From JAVBSX01 sp051660685 (GTDB taxonomy: Bacteria; Planctomycetota; Planctomycetia; Pirellulales; Thermoguttaceae), in the NCBI GenBank assembly GCA_051660685.1, contig JBOFQB010000098.1, forward strand, positions 1 to 64,000: a stretch of DNA of 64,000 nucleotides, given 5' to 3'. This document shows, one piece after another, positions 6,852 to 14,994 of the stretch. Every line of letters begins with the position of its first letter. Within the stretch, counting starts at the first letter, position 1. Made by a program: the position numbers and the translations under genes. Under the pieces are notes generated by a model. The model saw only the letters and a program-made list of their open reading frames with translations, did no database searches and had not been told where the DNA came from.

Positions 6852-8465
6852 ATGCGAACTTCTTCAATTGTTTTGCTGGTATTGGCAATGTTTTTCGGAA
6901 CCAGTTTGGCCCTGTTCGTTGGTCGGGTCTGCTTGCCGATCAATGTCCCGGTTGCGCCAACTGATTTGAAACCGAAAACATCTGTGCTCGTCGCAAAGAA
7001 AAATCTTGCGCCGGGTACACGAATGACGGCGGAAATGGTCAAATTTGAGCTTGTTGCGGTTGATTCTCTCCCTGTTGGACCGATTGTGGATTTCTTCAAG
7101 GTCGTCAATCGTCAAACGCTCTGTCCGATTCCGGCTGAAACTCCGTTAAGTCAGCTCGATTTGGCGGAACTCCAACCGCCTGAAATGATCCCCTATCAAA
7201 CGAATTTTCGGAAAATACCGGTCAACATTGACCGTATTTCGGCTGAAACTCATACAGGAAAAACGCTCCTTGTCTCCTCACAAATGTTCAACGGTTCCTC
7301 GTCCGTCGGATTGTTTGTTGACGCTTTACTCCCAGAAAGTGTGATTGATCTTTATCTGTTGACCGCTCCTCGTATTGCGGGGAGTACGGAGAATCGAAAA
7401 TTTGGTAATCCCGACTATGAATCACAATTGGTTTTGAACAACGTGAAATGGGAAAACCGGAAAATTCAGAAGAGGGACAACTTGGTCAATAACGCAGATT
7501 ACTCAGGTTGTGCGTCGAATCGTTTGCATTTGTTGCTCAACCGCGAACAACAGGAAATTGCAAAAAAAGCGGCAAAAGAAGGGCGGTTGCAACTCATTGT
7601 TCATACTCAGAACGGTTTGACGTATTCGAATCAGAACACGCCGTCTCACTCAACGCAAGAGGTTTATGAAGAGACCAAGCGACCACTTATACAGGATTCG
7701 GTCGACTCTCATCCAATGCAATCTGAACAGAGTCAACCGGACTCAATCACCAAAAAATCAGATGCAACGGGATCAATCCTTGACAGAACATTGGCGACCG
7801 AAAAAACATTTGCAACAGACAGCCCCTTTGCAACAGACAGCCCCTTTGCAGCAGATCAATCCTTTGCAAGTGAATCAATCGCAAATGTCGCAAATAACAA
7901 CGACTCTTTGATTGTTCCAAATGAACCAGATCGTCAGACGACATCCGTTGCAACCCATACAAACATAAATACTCCGACCAATACAAGTGTCACAATCAGC
8001 GCAAGCAACCCGGATCAAACGCTTGTTCCAACAACAAAAGTCAGTAAACCTGTTTTGCAACATTCAGAGACAGCGGATACAATTGCCGATCAAACTTTAA
8101 CACGGCAGAATGGGAATTCTGAAACTTCTGAGAAACGGGAACAGGCGGAGCAACTCCCCGACTCGGCAAAACGACCAGAGATGATTGACGTTCGGATTCG
8201 GCGAACCAATCGGCCCTTGCAGATCAAACCGATTCCAACAACACGGGACCAAGAAGCATTTCCGCCGACATCCGATTCCTCGTCTTCCAAGTCCAAATCC
8301 AACACGTTCGCCCCTTCCCAATCTGCCGAATCTGATCGACTCGAATCTGATCCTGTCAACACCAATCCAGTCAACACGCAAAGAAGGGGGACAGAAGGGA
8401 CAGGGACCACTCTTCAAGCGAATTCCTCCTACTACACCGATTCTCAAATGCAGTTCACTCATTGA
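6852..8465 (+). CDS. CpaB/RcpC-like SAF-domain protein with long disordered tail (537 aa)
   Basis: The N-terminus has one hydrophobic segment (residues about 5-28), so the protein is exported or anchored to the inner membrane. An SAF domain follows: SVLVAKKNLAPGTRMTAEMVKFE and CPIPAETPLSQLDL match the CpaB (Flp pilus assembly) pattern. A second folded part covers about residues 95-255, and the rest is Ser/Thr/Gln/Pro-rich and probably disordered. An 18-base unit is tandemly repeated near 7812-7850, giving SPFATD-type repeats. The ATG at 6852 follows AAGGG at five bases; the frame to 6582 starts inside the previous gene. No other Flp pilus genes are adjacent, so the role in pilus or secretin-channel assembly is inferred from the domain alone. 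Confidence 0.72.
   Translation: MRTSSIVLLVLAMFFGTSLALFVGRVCLPINVPVAPTDLKPKTSVLVAKKNLAPGTRMTAEMVKFELVAVDSLPVGPIVDFFKVVNRQTLCPIPAETPLSQLDLAELQPPEMIPYQTNFRKIPVNIDRISAETHTGKTLLVSSQMFNGSSSVGLFVDALLPESVIDLYLLTAPRIAGSTENRKFGNPDYESQLVLNNVKWENRKIQKRDNLVNNADYSGCASNRLHLLLNREQQEIAKKAAKEGRLQLIVHTQNGLTYSNQNTPSHSTQEVYEETKRPLIQDSVDSHPMQSEQSQPDSITKKSDATGSILDRTLATEKTFATDSPFATDSPFAADQSFASESIANVANNNDSLIVPNEPDRQTTSVATHTNINTPTNTSVTISASNPDQTLVPTTKVSKPVLQHSETADTIADQTLTRQNGNSETSEKREQAEQLPDSAKRPEMIDVRIRRTNRPLQIKPIPTTRDQEAFPPTSDSSSSKSKSNTFAPSQSAESDRLESDPVNTNPVNTQRRGTEGTGTTLQANSSYYTDSQMQFTH
7812..7866 (+). repeat. 18-bp tandem repeat within the CpaB-like gene
   Basis: GCAACAGACAGCCCCTTT is present twice in a row, followed by a third diverged unit. 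The frame is kept (18 is a multiple of 3), so copy-number change would lengthen or shorten the disordered linker without disrupting the gene. Confidence 0.75.
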
Positions 8466-8809
8466 GATGACGTCAATAGATGTCCGTTCTCAATCGTCGT
8501 AAAAGGGTGTTATTGTCGGTTTCTCCGTCTCGTCGGGACTGTCGATTGGTCGTAAACGCTCGCAAGATAAGCCCAAACCCCGTCGGGGTTTCCGAATCGT
8601 CTCTTTGAATCATTTGAACCGTTTGAATAATCTAAACAGCTTGAATAATTTGTAGAACCCCGACGGGGCTCCACATTATTTTTTCCGTCGTTTCGACCAT
8701 TCGACAACTCCTGACGGAGTTGCGGAACCGGATCAAAAAATTTCCAAGCGTTCACAAAAAAATCGTTGTTGTGGTCTGGTTCATTGAACCGTATTTCAAA
8801 ATCCGTGTA
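8466..8809. repeat. Non-coding hairpin and 9-bp repeat cluster
   Basis: No gene is seen. The stretch holds AAACCCC-GTC-GGGGTTT (8575-8591), a run of five 9-base units of the TTTGAATAA type (8604-8652), then ACCCCGACGGGG (8657-8668) and CAACTCC-TGAC-GGAGTTG (8705-8722). The two CCCCG/CGGGG blocks flank the 9-mer array. Confidence 0.7.
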
Positions 8810-9217
8810 CTACTCTTCCTCCTTCTCCGTCCCTTTTTCGACCTCAACCTCTTTTTCCTTCGTCGATTTGGCTTTGTCAACCTTCTTCGCCTGTTCCGGG
8901 GACAATTTATCCTTGATCTTGTTGTCCATTTCCGCTTTTAAGAGTTCCATACGAACCCGCAACAGTTCAATAAGGGGCAAATACTCCCGCTGAATCGCAT
9001 AAATATCTTCTTTCTGTTGTGCAGAAACCAATTTTCCATAACCGTTGGGAAGTCGGGGTTTCGTTCCTTTTTTCGCTTCAATCCCTTTCATCACAGGATT
9101 ATCGGACTTCATCTCCTTTGATTCCAAATCCAACCGTTCTGAAGAAGCGGCAAAGGAAACAACCGAACAAGTGAGTAAAACAACGACCGCAAGAAAAGCA
9201 AAGCAAAAGTGTTTCAT
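8810..9217 (-). CDS. Small exported LTXXQ-like protein (135 aa)
   Basis: The N-terminus is a Sec signal peptide (MKHFCFAFLAVVVLLT, probable cleavage after SFA). The mature part contains NGYGKLVSAQQKEDIYAIQ, a long helical stretch and KLSPEQAKKV, a pattern of small planctomycete periplasmic proteins related to the LTXXQ/Spy-CpxP type. These are thought to act as helical periplasmic chaperones or stress sensors. The last 25 residues are an extreme Lys/Glu tail. The ATG at 9217 is preferred over the GTG at 9229 because it begins the signal peptide directly. Confidence 0.7.
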   Translation of the reverse strand: MKHFCFAFLAVVVLLTCSVVSFAASSERLDLESKEMKSDNPVMKGIEAKKGTKPRLPNGYGKLVSAQQKEDIYAIQREYLPLIELLRVRMELLKAEMDNKIKDKLSPEQAKKVDKAKSTKEKEVEVEKGTEKEEE

Positions 9218-9378
9218 AACGAATCTCACAAAAAGGGTTAGAGACAGAAAGTTTTGACATCAGCTCGAACTGACAAAGCCCGAACGGAGAATGATGTCAA
9301 AACAATACCCCATAAAATTTTGCGAGTCAACTGTCCAGAAACAAAAAGGCACAACCGGGATTCCAACCTCTTCTGTTT

Positions 9379-12201
9379 CTAACGTTGGAGATTTGAGCGC
9401 AAAAACGAGACAGAACCGACCGAAGACGAATTCGGTTGTCCTTTTCGGGTTCCCGGAATTCCCGGAACAGCCGGAACACTTTGATTTTTGGGGTTGATCG
9501 GATTGGCCTGATTCCCGGGATTTTTTTGGTTTCCCCGATTTTGAGGTCCTTCAAGTGAACGTCCCCCAGAACCAAGCGGCGTGCTGCTTTGATTTGGCGA
9601 AAACGTGTCCGAAAAAACATCCGTTGGGGCCGGATTACTTCGCTCAGATCGCTCCCGAGTCCCCGTCACTCCTGACGTTCGTCCCGAATTACCCAAATTC
9701 TCTCCAGGTAAGGCAGGTAAAGACAAACCGGGTAAAGGAAGAGTTGACAGGTTCAAATTATCTGGCACACCAGATGCTGATGTAGAACTGGGCGGACTGA
9801 GGTCCAGACTCATACTCGGAGGAGCATAATCAGCTGCTCCCGAACCTGCTCCCCCAAAATCCATTGTTGGAGGGGAAATGTCGGACAAATTCAACCCTGA
9901 ACGGTTGCTGTCCGAAACCGGACTGCTATCTGGGGCTGTCTGCATTGAAAAGGGATCGCGGTTTGCCGACGTTTCCGTTGTTGTATCGCCCGGTTTCTGC
10001 ACGTTTGGTCCCGTCGTCGAACCTGATGTCGAATCGGGTCTTGAACTGGGGGTTCCCGTTGGTGTCGATAACGGTTGACGCGATCCAGAAGTGGATTGGT
10101 CAGAATCAGACGCCCGACCCGGAATCGGCAATTCTGTGTTGTCAGTTCGGGGCGGACTCAGCGTCCCGTTGTTACTCCCCGGAAGAGGTGGAGGAGGTGT
10201 CTGCCAAACATTATCCCGATCATTCGTCCGCGTTCCTTGCGACGGACCTGTCTGCGATTGTCCCGTTGAACTTGAACCCGTTGTTGTTGAATTGGAACCT
10301 GATGATGTCCCCGTTGTTAAGGAACCGGACGGTCGAGGTTTAGACGATTCGACCAATTCATCCAATTGGGAGCGGACCGATTTGGGATTAAGCGGGGCGT
10401 TGGAATTGCAAATTTCCGCCGTACAAGCGCAAGGTGTTCGGTCACAGAATTTGCAAGCGTAAGCATACGCAACCTGACCGGAATGACCGGGTGCTGTACA
10501 AGTACATGGATCATTCTTGCACAATTCGCAGGTCCAACGGAAAGTGAACGGACGTTGATAAGCTCCCCAAGTCGCCGGATTAGAGGTCGATTTGTAATAA
10601 GGGGCCGGATTGTAATAAATCGGAAACTTACTCGATCTGTTGTTAAAACGATCCGTTAAAATTCGTGGAGGTGCCGAAAAAATGGGACATTCGTTGTACG
10701 GATTGTAAACCGTCTTCGTTTGCAAAAGTCCCACTTCTTGATGTCCACACAATTCATGATTCAGGTCGGAGTTTTCCCGACACCAATCGCAACTCCCGCA
10801 AGGTTCGCCGTTAATTGTCAGATCGCAACGATTGCAGGAATTGGTTCGATTTGGCAAAACGCAATCTCGATGTGCTTTGTAGAGATCGCATTTTTCAAAG
10901 ACCAGACAGGAAGGACATTTTCCGCAAGGTTGATACAACTCGCACGTTTGACCGTTATAACATTTCTCACACAATCCACATGGAACGGATTCGACCGCCT
11001 TTTTGCAAATAGGGCAAGCGATTCCCCCGCTTGTGTTCCCTCCTTCACGATAAGGAGCATGACCAAGTTGACCGTTACAAAGACTTCCATGAATACAAGG
11101 CCGTTTTTCTCCACAACCTTCACAAACCGGGGGAGGTCCAATTCGCATTTCTGGTTGACAAAAGCGGCAATTTTCTTCAGCACAACCGCAAAGGTAAGCT
11201 CTCATGCAAACCGGACAGTGTTCGAGACCGTCGCAGTATTGGGGCAAACTTGTTGCGACATTGGTATGATGAGCCAATTTGAAAAGACGAACCGAGGATG
11301 CTCGACCTTCTGCTCCTTGGGCACGTTCTGTCATTGTAACCGGACGACCGTTGGAATAAACTTTTGCAGCTGCACTCCCGGGCGCATAAGGTGTATTGGG
11401 AATGGAAGGATCAGCAACCAAACCATATCGTAAAGTCCGGGGAGGTCCGATTGGGGGGAAAAACAGGTTCGGTTCTCGCGGATTGGCGGGATCGGCTGCA
11501 ACGGGGCAGGAACCGGCCGGTCGCGGATAAGGACCCAATGTATCGTCCATCTCCCATTCCATAACCGGCATCTCTGACGCAAGGTCTTCTGTCGTCAATC
11601 CGGTCACTCCCTCAATCACTCCACTTTCCAGTTCCTCAAGAAATTCCTTTTCGTCCTGTTTGGCTCCCTCAATCTTCTCATTCTTTGGAGCTAACGTTGG
11701 TGTTTTATCAAGAACGACACCTGTTTGACCGGAATCACGTCCGGCATCATCCTGAATTGCGTAGAGACAGTCGATACAACCGGGACCGTGAAGACGATGA
11801 ACGGGTTGCGAGACCGTTGGACCGAGAATAATACAGGGCGCGGAACGCAACCAAGCCGAAGAATGGACGGGATGAACGGCCGTTCCGGGAATCGGTCGTT
11901 TGGGCGGTTCAACGGAACCGGGAATCATTCGTTTTTCACCTGGAGCTGGTTTGGCGATTCCAGTAAACACTTTACGTTCAACGGAGGTCCCCAAACCGGA
12001 TGCTGGTGCTGCATCTTTCGAGAGAGTATCTGTCTCTCTTGCGGGTCGCCGACTCATCTCTTGTCCCCAAACCGTCTGTACGGGATTTACTGAATGGAAA
12101 AGTCCCAAATTCAGACCGGGCAACAGAAACAGGAGCATGAACAGAACGACGACAGTCGAAATGTTCGGACACGACCAACGCGACAAATTTTTCATGTTCA
12201 T
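9379..12201 (-). CDS. Large secreted cysteine-rich protein (940 aa)
   Basis: I do not recognise a named family. A signal peptide (hydrophobic residues about 16-35) is followed by a Pro-rich section. A cysteine-rich middle follows (about residues 300-600) with CxxC pairs such as CPVC, CRFC, CEGC, CPIC, CGLC, CGKC, CELC and CKFC; I count about 42 Cys in the mature protein, 28 of them in roughly 170 residues. The last third is Ser/Thr/Gly/Pro/Asn-rich, low-complexity and free of Cys. The protein could be a disulfide-crosslinked envelope component or a secreted metal-binding protein. ATG codons at 12201 and 12195 are both possible: GGAG lies nine bases before the first and AGGA six bases before the second. 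A small exported-type gene lies upstream. Confidence 0.75.
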   Translation of the reverse strand: MNMKNLSRWSCPNISTVVVLFMLLFLLPGLNLGLFHSVNPVQTVWGQEMSRRPARETDTLSKDAAPASGLGTSVERKVFTGIAKPAPGEKRMIPGSVEPPKRPIPGTAVHPVHSSAWLRSAPCIILGPTVSQPVHRLHGPGCIDCLYAIQDDAGRDSGQTGVVLDKTPTLAPKNEKIEGAKQDEKEFLEELESGVIEGVTGLTTEDLASEMPVMEWEMDDTLGPYPRPAGSCPVAADPANPREPNLFFPPIGPPRTLRYGLVADPSIPNTPYAPGSAAAKVYSNGRPVTMTERAQGAEGRASSVRLFKLAHHTNVATSLPQYCDGLEHCPVCMRAYLCGCAEENCRFCQPEMRIGPPPVCEGCGEKRPCIHGSLCNGQLGHAPYREGGNTSGGIACPICKKAVESVPCGLCEKCYNGQTCELYQPCGKCPSCLVFEKCDLYKAHRDCVLPNRTNSCNRCDLTINGEPCGSCDWCRENSDLNHELCGHQEVGLLQTKTVYNPYNECPIFSAPPRILTDRFNNRSSKFPIYYNPAPYYKSTSNPATWGAYQRPFTFRWTCELCKNDPCTCTAPGHSGQVAYAYACKFCDRTPCACTAEICNSNAPLNPKSVRSQLDELVESSKPRPSGSLTTGTSSGSNSTTTGSSSTGQSQTGPSQGTRTNDRDNVWQTPPPPLPGSNNGTLSPPRTDNTELPIPGRASDSDQSTSGSRQPLSTPTGTPSSRPDSTSGSTTGPNVQKPGDTTTETSANRDPFSMQTAPDSSPVSDSNRSGLNLSDISPPTMDFGGAGSGAADYAPPSMSLDLSPPSSTSASGVPDNLNLSTLPLPGLSLPALPGENLGNSGRTSGVTGTRERSERSNPAPTDVFSDTFSPNQSSTPLGSGGRSLEGPQNRGNQKNPGNQANPINPKNQSVPAVPGIPGTRKGQPNSSSVGSVSFLRSNLQR

Positions 12202-12451
12202 TCCTGATTACTCCAGTTCACCTGCTCGGACGAGACGATTGGTTAAAATTCTCAAGGGTTGGATTTCCGGGAAACCCGGACCCTACGGAGAAGTTTACCT
12301 CGTAGTCAACAAGTCAGAGAGAAAACTGCAAGTATTTTTGAAAAATTTTTTCGCTTTTCAGGTTGCAAATCCTACAATCCTCGATTCCCAACTGATTAGC
12401 CAAATCAGCCTTTTTCCTACAATCACCCCAACAAGCCCGAAAAAAACACTT
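12202..12451. other. Spacer upstream of the cysteine-rich gene
   Basis: No gene is seen. The only clear structure is a GC-rich perfect dyad, TCCGGG-AAA-CCCGGA, at 12266-12280, which could be a leader hairpin or an operator. Confidence 0.35.
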
Positions 12452-12679
12452 TCACTCAATGTCAGTCTCCTTTTTCACCAAATCAACAGCAACTCGAAAT
12501 GAATCACCGACTTCAGCCCAAGCATCCGCAATCAACTGTTCTGCACCCAATCGCAGATCGTCATTTGGACTTTCCTGATGATTGTCCTTAACGCTGAAAA
12601 AGGGAAGTAGCTGCATTGAAGAGGCTGCGCAAGAAAGTCCGCTCGCCCCACAAAAAATGGATCGCATTAAATCAGGCAT
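12452..12679 (-). CDS. Small protein of unknown function (75 aa)
   Basis: The ATG at 12679 has AAGGA eight bases upstream, a good ribosome-binding site. The N-terminus is mildly hydrophobic with two Cys (IFCGASGLSCAASS) and may be a signal or membrane anchor. The C-terminal half is amphipathic and acidic, with LGAEQLIADAWAEVGDSF as its most protein-like stretch. Two GGTATAAT sequences in leftward orientation lie about 100 and 130 bases upstream. No family is recognised. It precedes the cysteine-rich gene on the same strand, with a 250-base spacer. Confidence 0.5.
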   Translation of the reverse strand: MPDLMRSIFCGASGLSCAASSMQLLPFFSVKDNHQESPNDDLRLGAEQLIADAWAEVGDSFRVAVDLVKKETDIE

Positions 12680-12783
12680 AAAAATTTTCCTTGTTGATAA
12701 TTTTTGCGTTGTCTTTCCCTCGTCCCTTATCTGTTCTGTCATCGTCGAACTATCCAGACATCATCGTCGAAACGACATCGACC

Positions 12784-12816
12784 ATTATACCAACTGTCTT
12801 ATGCCAATTATACCAA
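12784..12816 (-). promoter_or_regulatory. Duplicated TTGGTATAAT promoter-like elements
   Basis: ATTATACCAA occurs at 12784-12793 and again at 12807-12816 on the plus strand. Read leftward, each gives TTGGTATAAT, a match to an extended -10 box. No -35 at standard spacing is clear. They would drive the small gene at 12452-12679. Confidence 0.35.
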
Positions 12817-12906
12817 AAAAACAGTCAATCAACAACGCATATGGACACGTCAATGATATTAACAGAGGACAAGGGAACGGCAAGATCGTTTTTTGGGAGA
12901 GGTTTC

Positions 12907-13082
12907 TCGCAGAGACCCCAAGGATGCAGAGAATGGGACAAAAAGTTTTTCATGGAATCGTCAATCTTCACGGAACCGGCGATTTTCACATAGTCGTCAA
13001 AAAGTAACTCTTGCCCGTTCTGTGTCTCTTGAATCCATGTCTTTTCTGTCGGCTCGGCAAATCCCGCGAACAGGGCGAGAAA
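12907..13082. repeat. Degraded CGCAGAG-type repeat in the intergenic region
   Basis: CGCAGAGACC-CCAAGGATGCAGAG at the left and a CTTTTCTGTCGGCTCGGC/CGCGAACAGGGCGAG arm at the right repeat the layout at 5353-5496 with many changes. The surrounding spacer, 12817-13176, holds no convincing gene; short frames on both strands here are products of the repeat. Confidence 0.45.
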
Positions 13083-13176
13083 CACAATTGTTGAATCCTA
13101 TCTATGCGGTCTATTCCGCATACTATTCCTCATGTCCGGCATTTCTCATCTCATGATTCTACCCCAAATACATCCC

Positions 13177-14634
13177 CTAATCGAGACGGTATCCCTCTGA
13201 ATAGGTCGGCTTCACAAGATCAGCCGTTTTCGGCGTCTTGATCGACTCCAAATTCGTCACCTTCATGTTCTTCGCGTCCCATTGTATCATCTCGCCCCGC
13301 TTCTCCGGTTCAAACGCCGTCCAAACCGCGAGATTGCCAAGTAACATCGCTTCTGTAAGTGGACCAGCCTGATTCGGGAAATTCGAGAAACAACGAGCCG
13401 GATTTCCTTCCTGAATCGCAACACAAAGTTCATACATGTTCCGACTGTCCGTGTCATTATGTTCAGGATGAACAGGCGCATATTCCACTTCGACCCCTTT
13501 AATCGACTCACAACCAATCAAACCATTCCCCCACATTGCCCCTTTGCTCCCAATGATTAACGAACCGCCTGTTGGAACTTCATTGATTCCATATTTCGCA
13601 AGTATCCCCGGATCAGCCGTTTTACCCCCGTCATACCAAGTAAATTTGAAGCCCTTACGGAAATCATTCTCGGGATAAGTGTACTCAATGACCGACCAAG
13701 ACGGGAAAATGTCAAAATCATGCCCGCTTGTCGTTGCAACCACTTCGGAAGGTGTACTCAAATCAAGAGCTTTAGAGTGCATATTCAAAGCATGACAGGC
13801 AATGTCCCCAAGTGCCCCGGTTCCAAAGTCCCACCATCCTCGCCAAACAAACGGATGATAAACTCCGGGGTAATACTCCCGCATTTGGGCCGGACCAATC
13901 CAAGATTTCCAGTCAATCACTTTTTCAAGGTCCCGACGAATTTTCTTTTGCATCTCTTCCGTCAAAAGTTCCGCATCTTTCGGGTCACTTTTTTTAACCA
14001 GTTCCGCATATTGTGCAAGAGTCATTGCCCGATTCGGGTCCATTCCTTGGGGCCAAATGGGACGATCTGTCCAGACATGAATTTCCTGTACATCACCCAA
14101 AACGCCCGCTCGTAATTGTGCAGCTGCATCTCGCAAACCGGGTTCACTACTTCCTTGATTCCCCATTTGTGTGCAAATACCATTTTCCCGGGCAATCTGA
14201 CCAAGCAATCGGGCTTCATAAATCGTCCGTGTAAGCGGTTTCTGAGTATAACAATGCTTCTTCAGCCGCATTGCAGCCAATGTAATCGCAGCATGAGTAT
14301 GATCGGGCGTACTGATTGTAACGGCGTCGATCTTATCCCCCATTTTGTCAAACAGTTCCCGATAATCTGTAAACCCTTCTGAACCGCGATACTTTTTCAT
14401 TGCCCCTTTCATCCGAATACGGTCAGCATCACAAACAGCGCGAACATCGCCAAATTTGGCCGCATTCGCTATATCGCTGTTTCCTTTTCCTTCAATACCG
14501 ATTCCGGCAAAAGCGATTCGGCTGTTTGCGGACGCCCGGACTGTCCGTTGATTTCCCGCTGCAATCCAAAATCCAACTCCGGTTAATCCGGCTGTTTTCA
14601 AAAAATCCCGACGTGTTGTTTGTGTTCTTTGCAT
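13177..14634 (-). CDS. Tat-exported Gfo/Idh/MocA family oxidoreductase (485 aa)
   Basis: This is an NAD(P)-dependent sugar or sugar-acid dehydrogenase-like protein of the type greatly expanded in planctomycetes. The twin-arginine signal TTRRDFLKTAG lies at residues 7-17, so the protein is probably exported folded to the periplasm. The Rossmann region includes IAFAGIGIEGKG and VRAVCDAD, followed by the ISTPDHTHA segment and QKPLTR at the usual EKP position. The C-terminal alpha/beta domain follows. The nucleotide glycine motif is GIGIEGKG rather than the classic GxGxxG. The substrate cannot be told. The region before the start carries G-tracts on the plus strand, and no Shine-Dalgarno sequence is visible. 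Confidence 0.93.
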   Translation of the reverse strand: MQRTQTTRRDFLKTAGLTGVGFWIAAGNQRTVRASANSRIAFAGIGIEGKGNSDIANAAKFGDVRAVCDADRIRMKGAMKKYRGSEGFTDYRELFDKMGDKIDAVTISTPDHTHAAITLAAMRLKKHCYTQKPLTRTIYEARLLGQIARENGICTQMGNQGSSEPGLRDAAAQLRAGVLGDVQEIHVWTDRPIWPQGMDPNRAMTLAQYAELVKKSDPKDAELLTEEMQKKIRRDLEKVIDWKSWIGPAQMREYYPGVYHPFVWRGWWDFGTGALGDIACHALNMHSKALDLSTPSEVVATTSGHDFDIFPSWSVIEYTYPENDFRKGFKFTWYDGGKTADPGILAKYGINEVPTGGSLIIGSKGAMWGNGLIGCESIKGVEVEYAPVHPEHNDTDSRNMYELCVAIQEGNPARCFSNFPNQAGPLTEAMLLGNLAVWTAFEPEKRGEMIQWDAKNMKVTNLESIKTPKTADLVKPTYSEGYRLD

Positions 14635-14665
14635 AGTAATGAAAAATGAAAAAGGTTAATGTGTA

Positions 14666-14690
14666 GGGAATAGGGGTTAGGGAATAGGGG
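14666..14690. repeat. G-tract block upstream of the oxidoreductase gene
   Basis: Four runs of three or four Gs separated by short AT spacers lie on the plus strand (GGGAATAGGGG, then TTAGGG, then AATAGGGG). This is a G-quadruplex-type motif; the leftward mRNA carries the complementary C/U-rich leader. Similar blocks occur at 20797-20817, 21605-21620, 22361-22384 and 22868-22900. Confidence 0.6.
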
Positions 14691-14705
14691 AATGGAATAC
14701 CCGTT

Positions 14706-14735
14706 CGTTTAGCCGCGATACAACGTATCGCGCGT
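14706..14735 (-). repeat. 30-bp dispersed palindromic repeat, copy 1
   Basis: The exact reverse complement of 63496-63525. Its core is the hairpin CGCGATAC-AAC-GTATCGCG. It lies in the spacer 14635-14994, which otherwise holds G-tracts on the left and C-tracts on the right and no gene. Confidence 0.8.
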
Positions 14736-14994
14736 CCAAAAAGGTAATGTATAGGGTATAGGGGAATGGAAGATAGGAAGTAGAACGGAAATTTAAGAAT
14801 TGAGAATTGAAAATGGAGAATGAGAACGGAGTCCCAAAAAAGGAAGGAACCAGTTAACTCGCGAGACGCCGTTATCTTCCCGTCTTCCTCTTCTTTCCTC
14901 CTACCTTCTACCTCCTACCTTCTCTCAAAAAGCGAGACGCCGTTTCTTCCACTTCCTAATCCCTATCCCCCAGTCCCCAACCCCTGCTCCCATC

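Noticed and set aside
8604..8652. CRISPR-like array
   Set aside because: The repeat unit is 9 bases with no spacers and no cas genes nearby.
10720..11433. Rightward frame of 237 residues within the cysteine-rich gene
   Set aside because: Antisense of the CxxC array; its many Thr, Asn and Phe residues come from complementing Cys, Gly and Pro codons.
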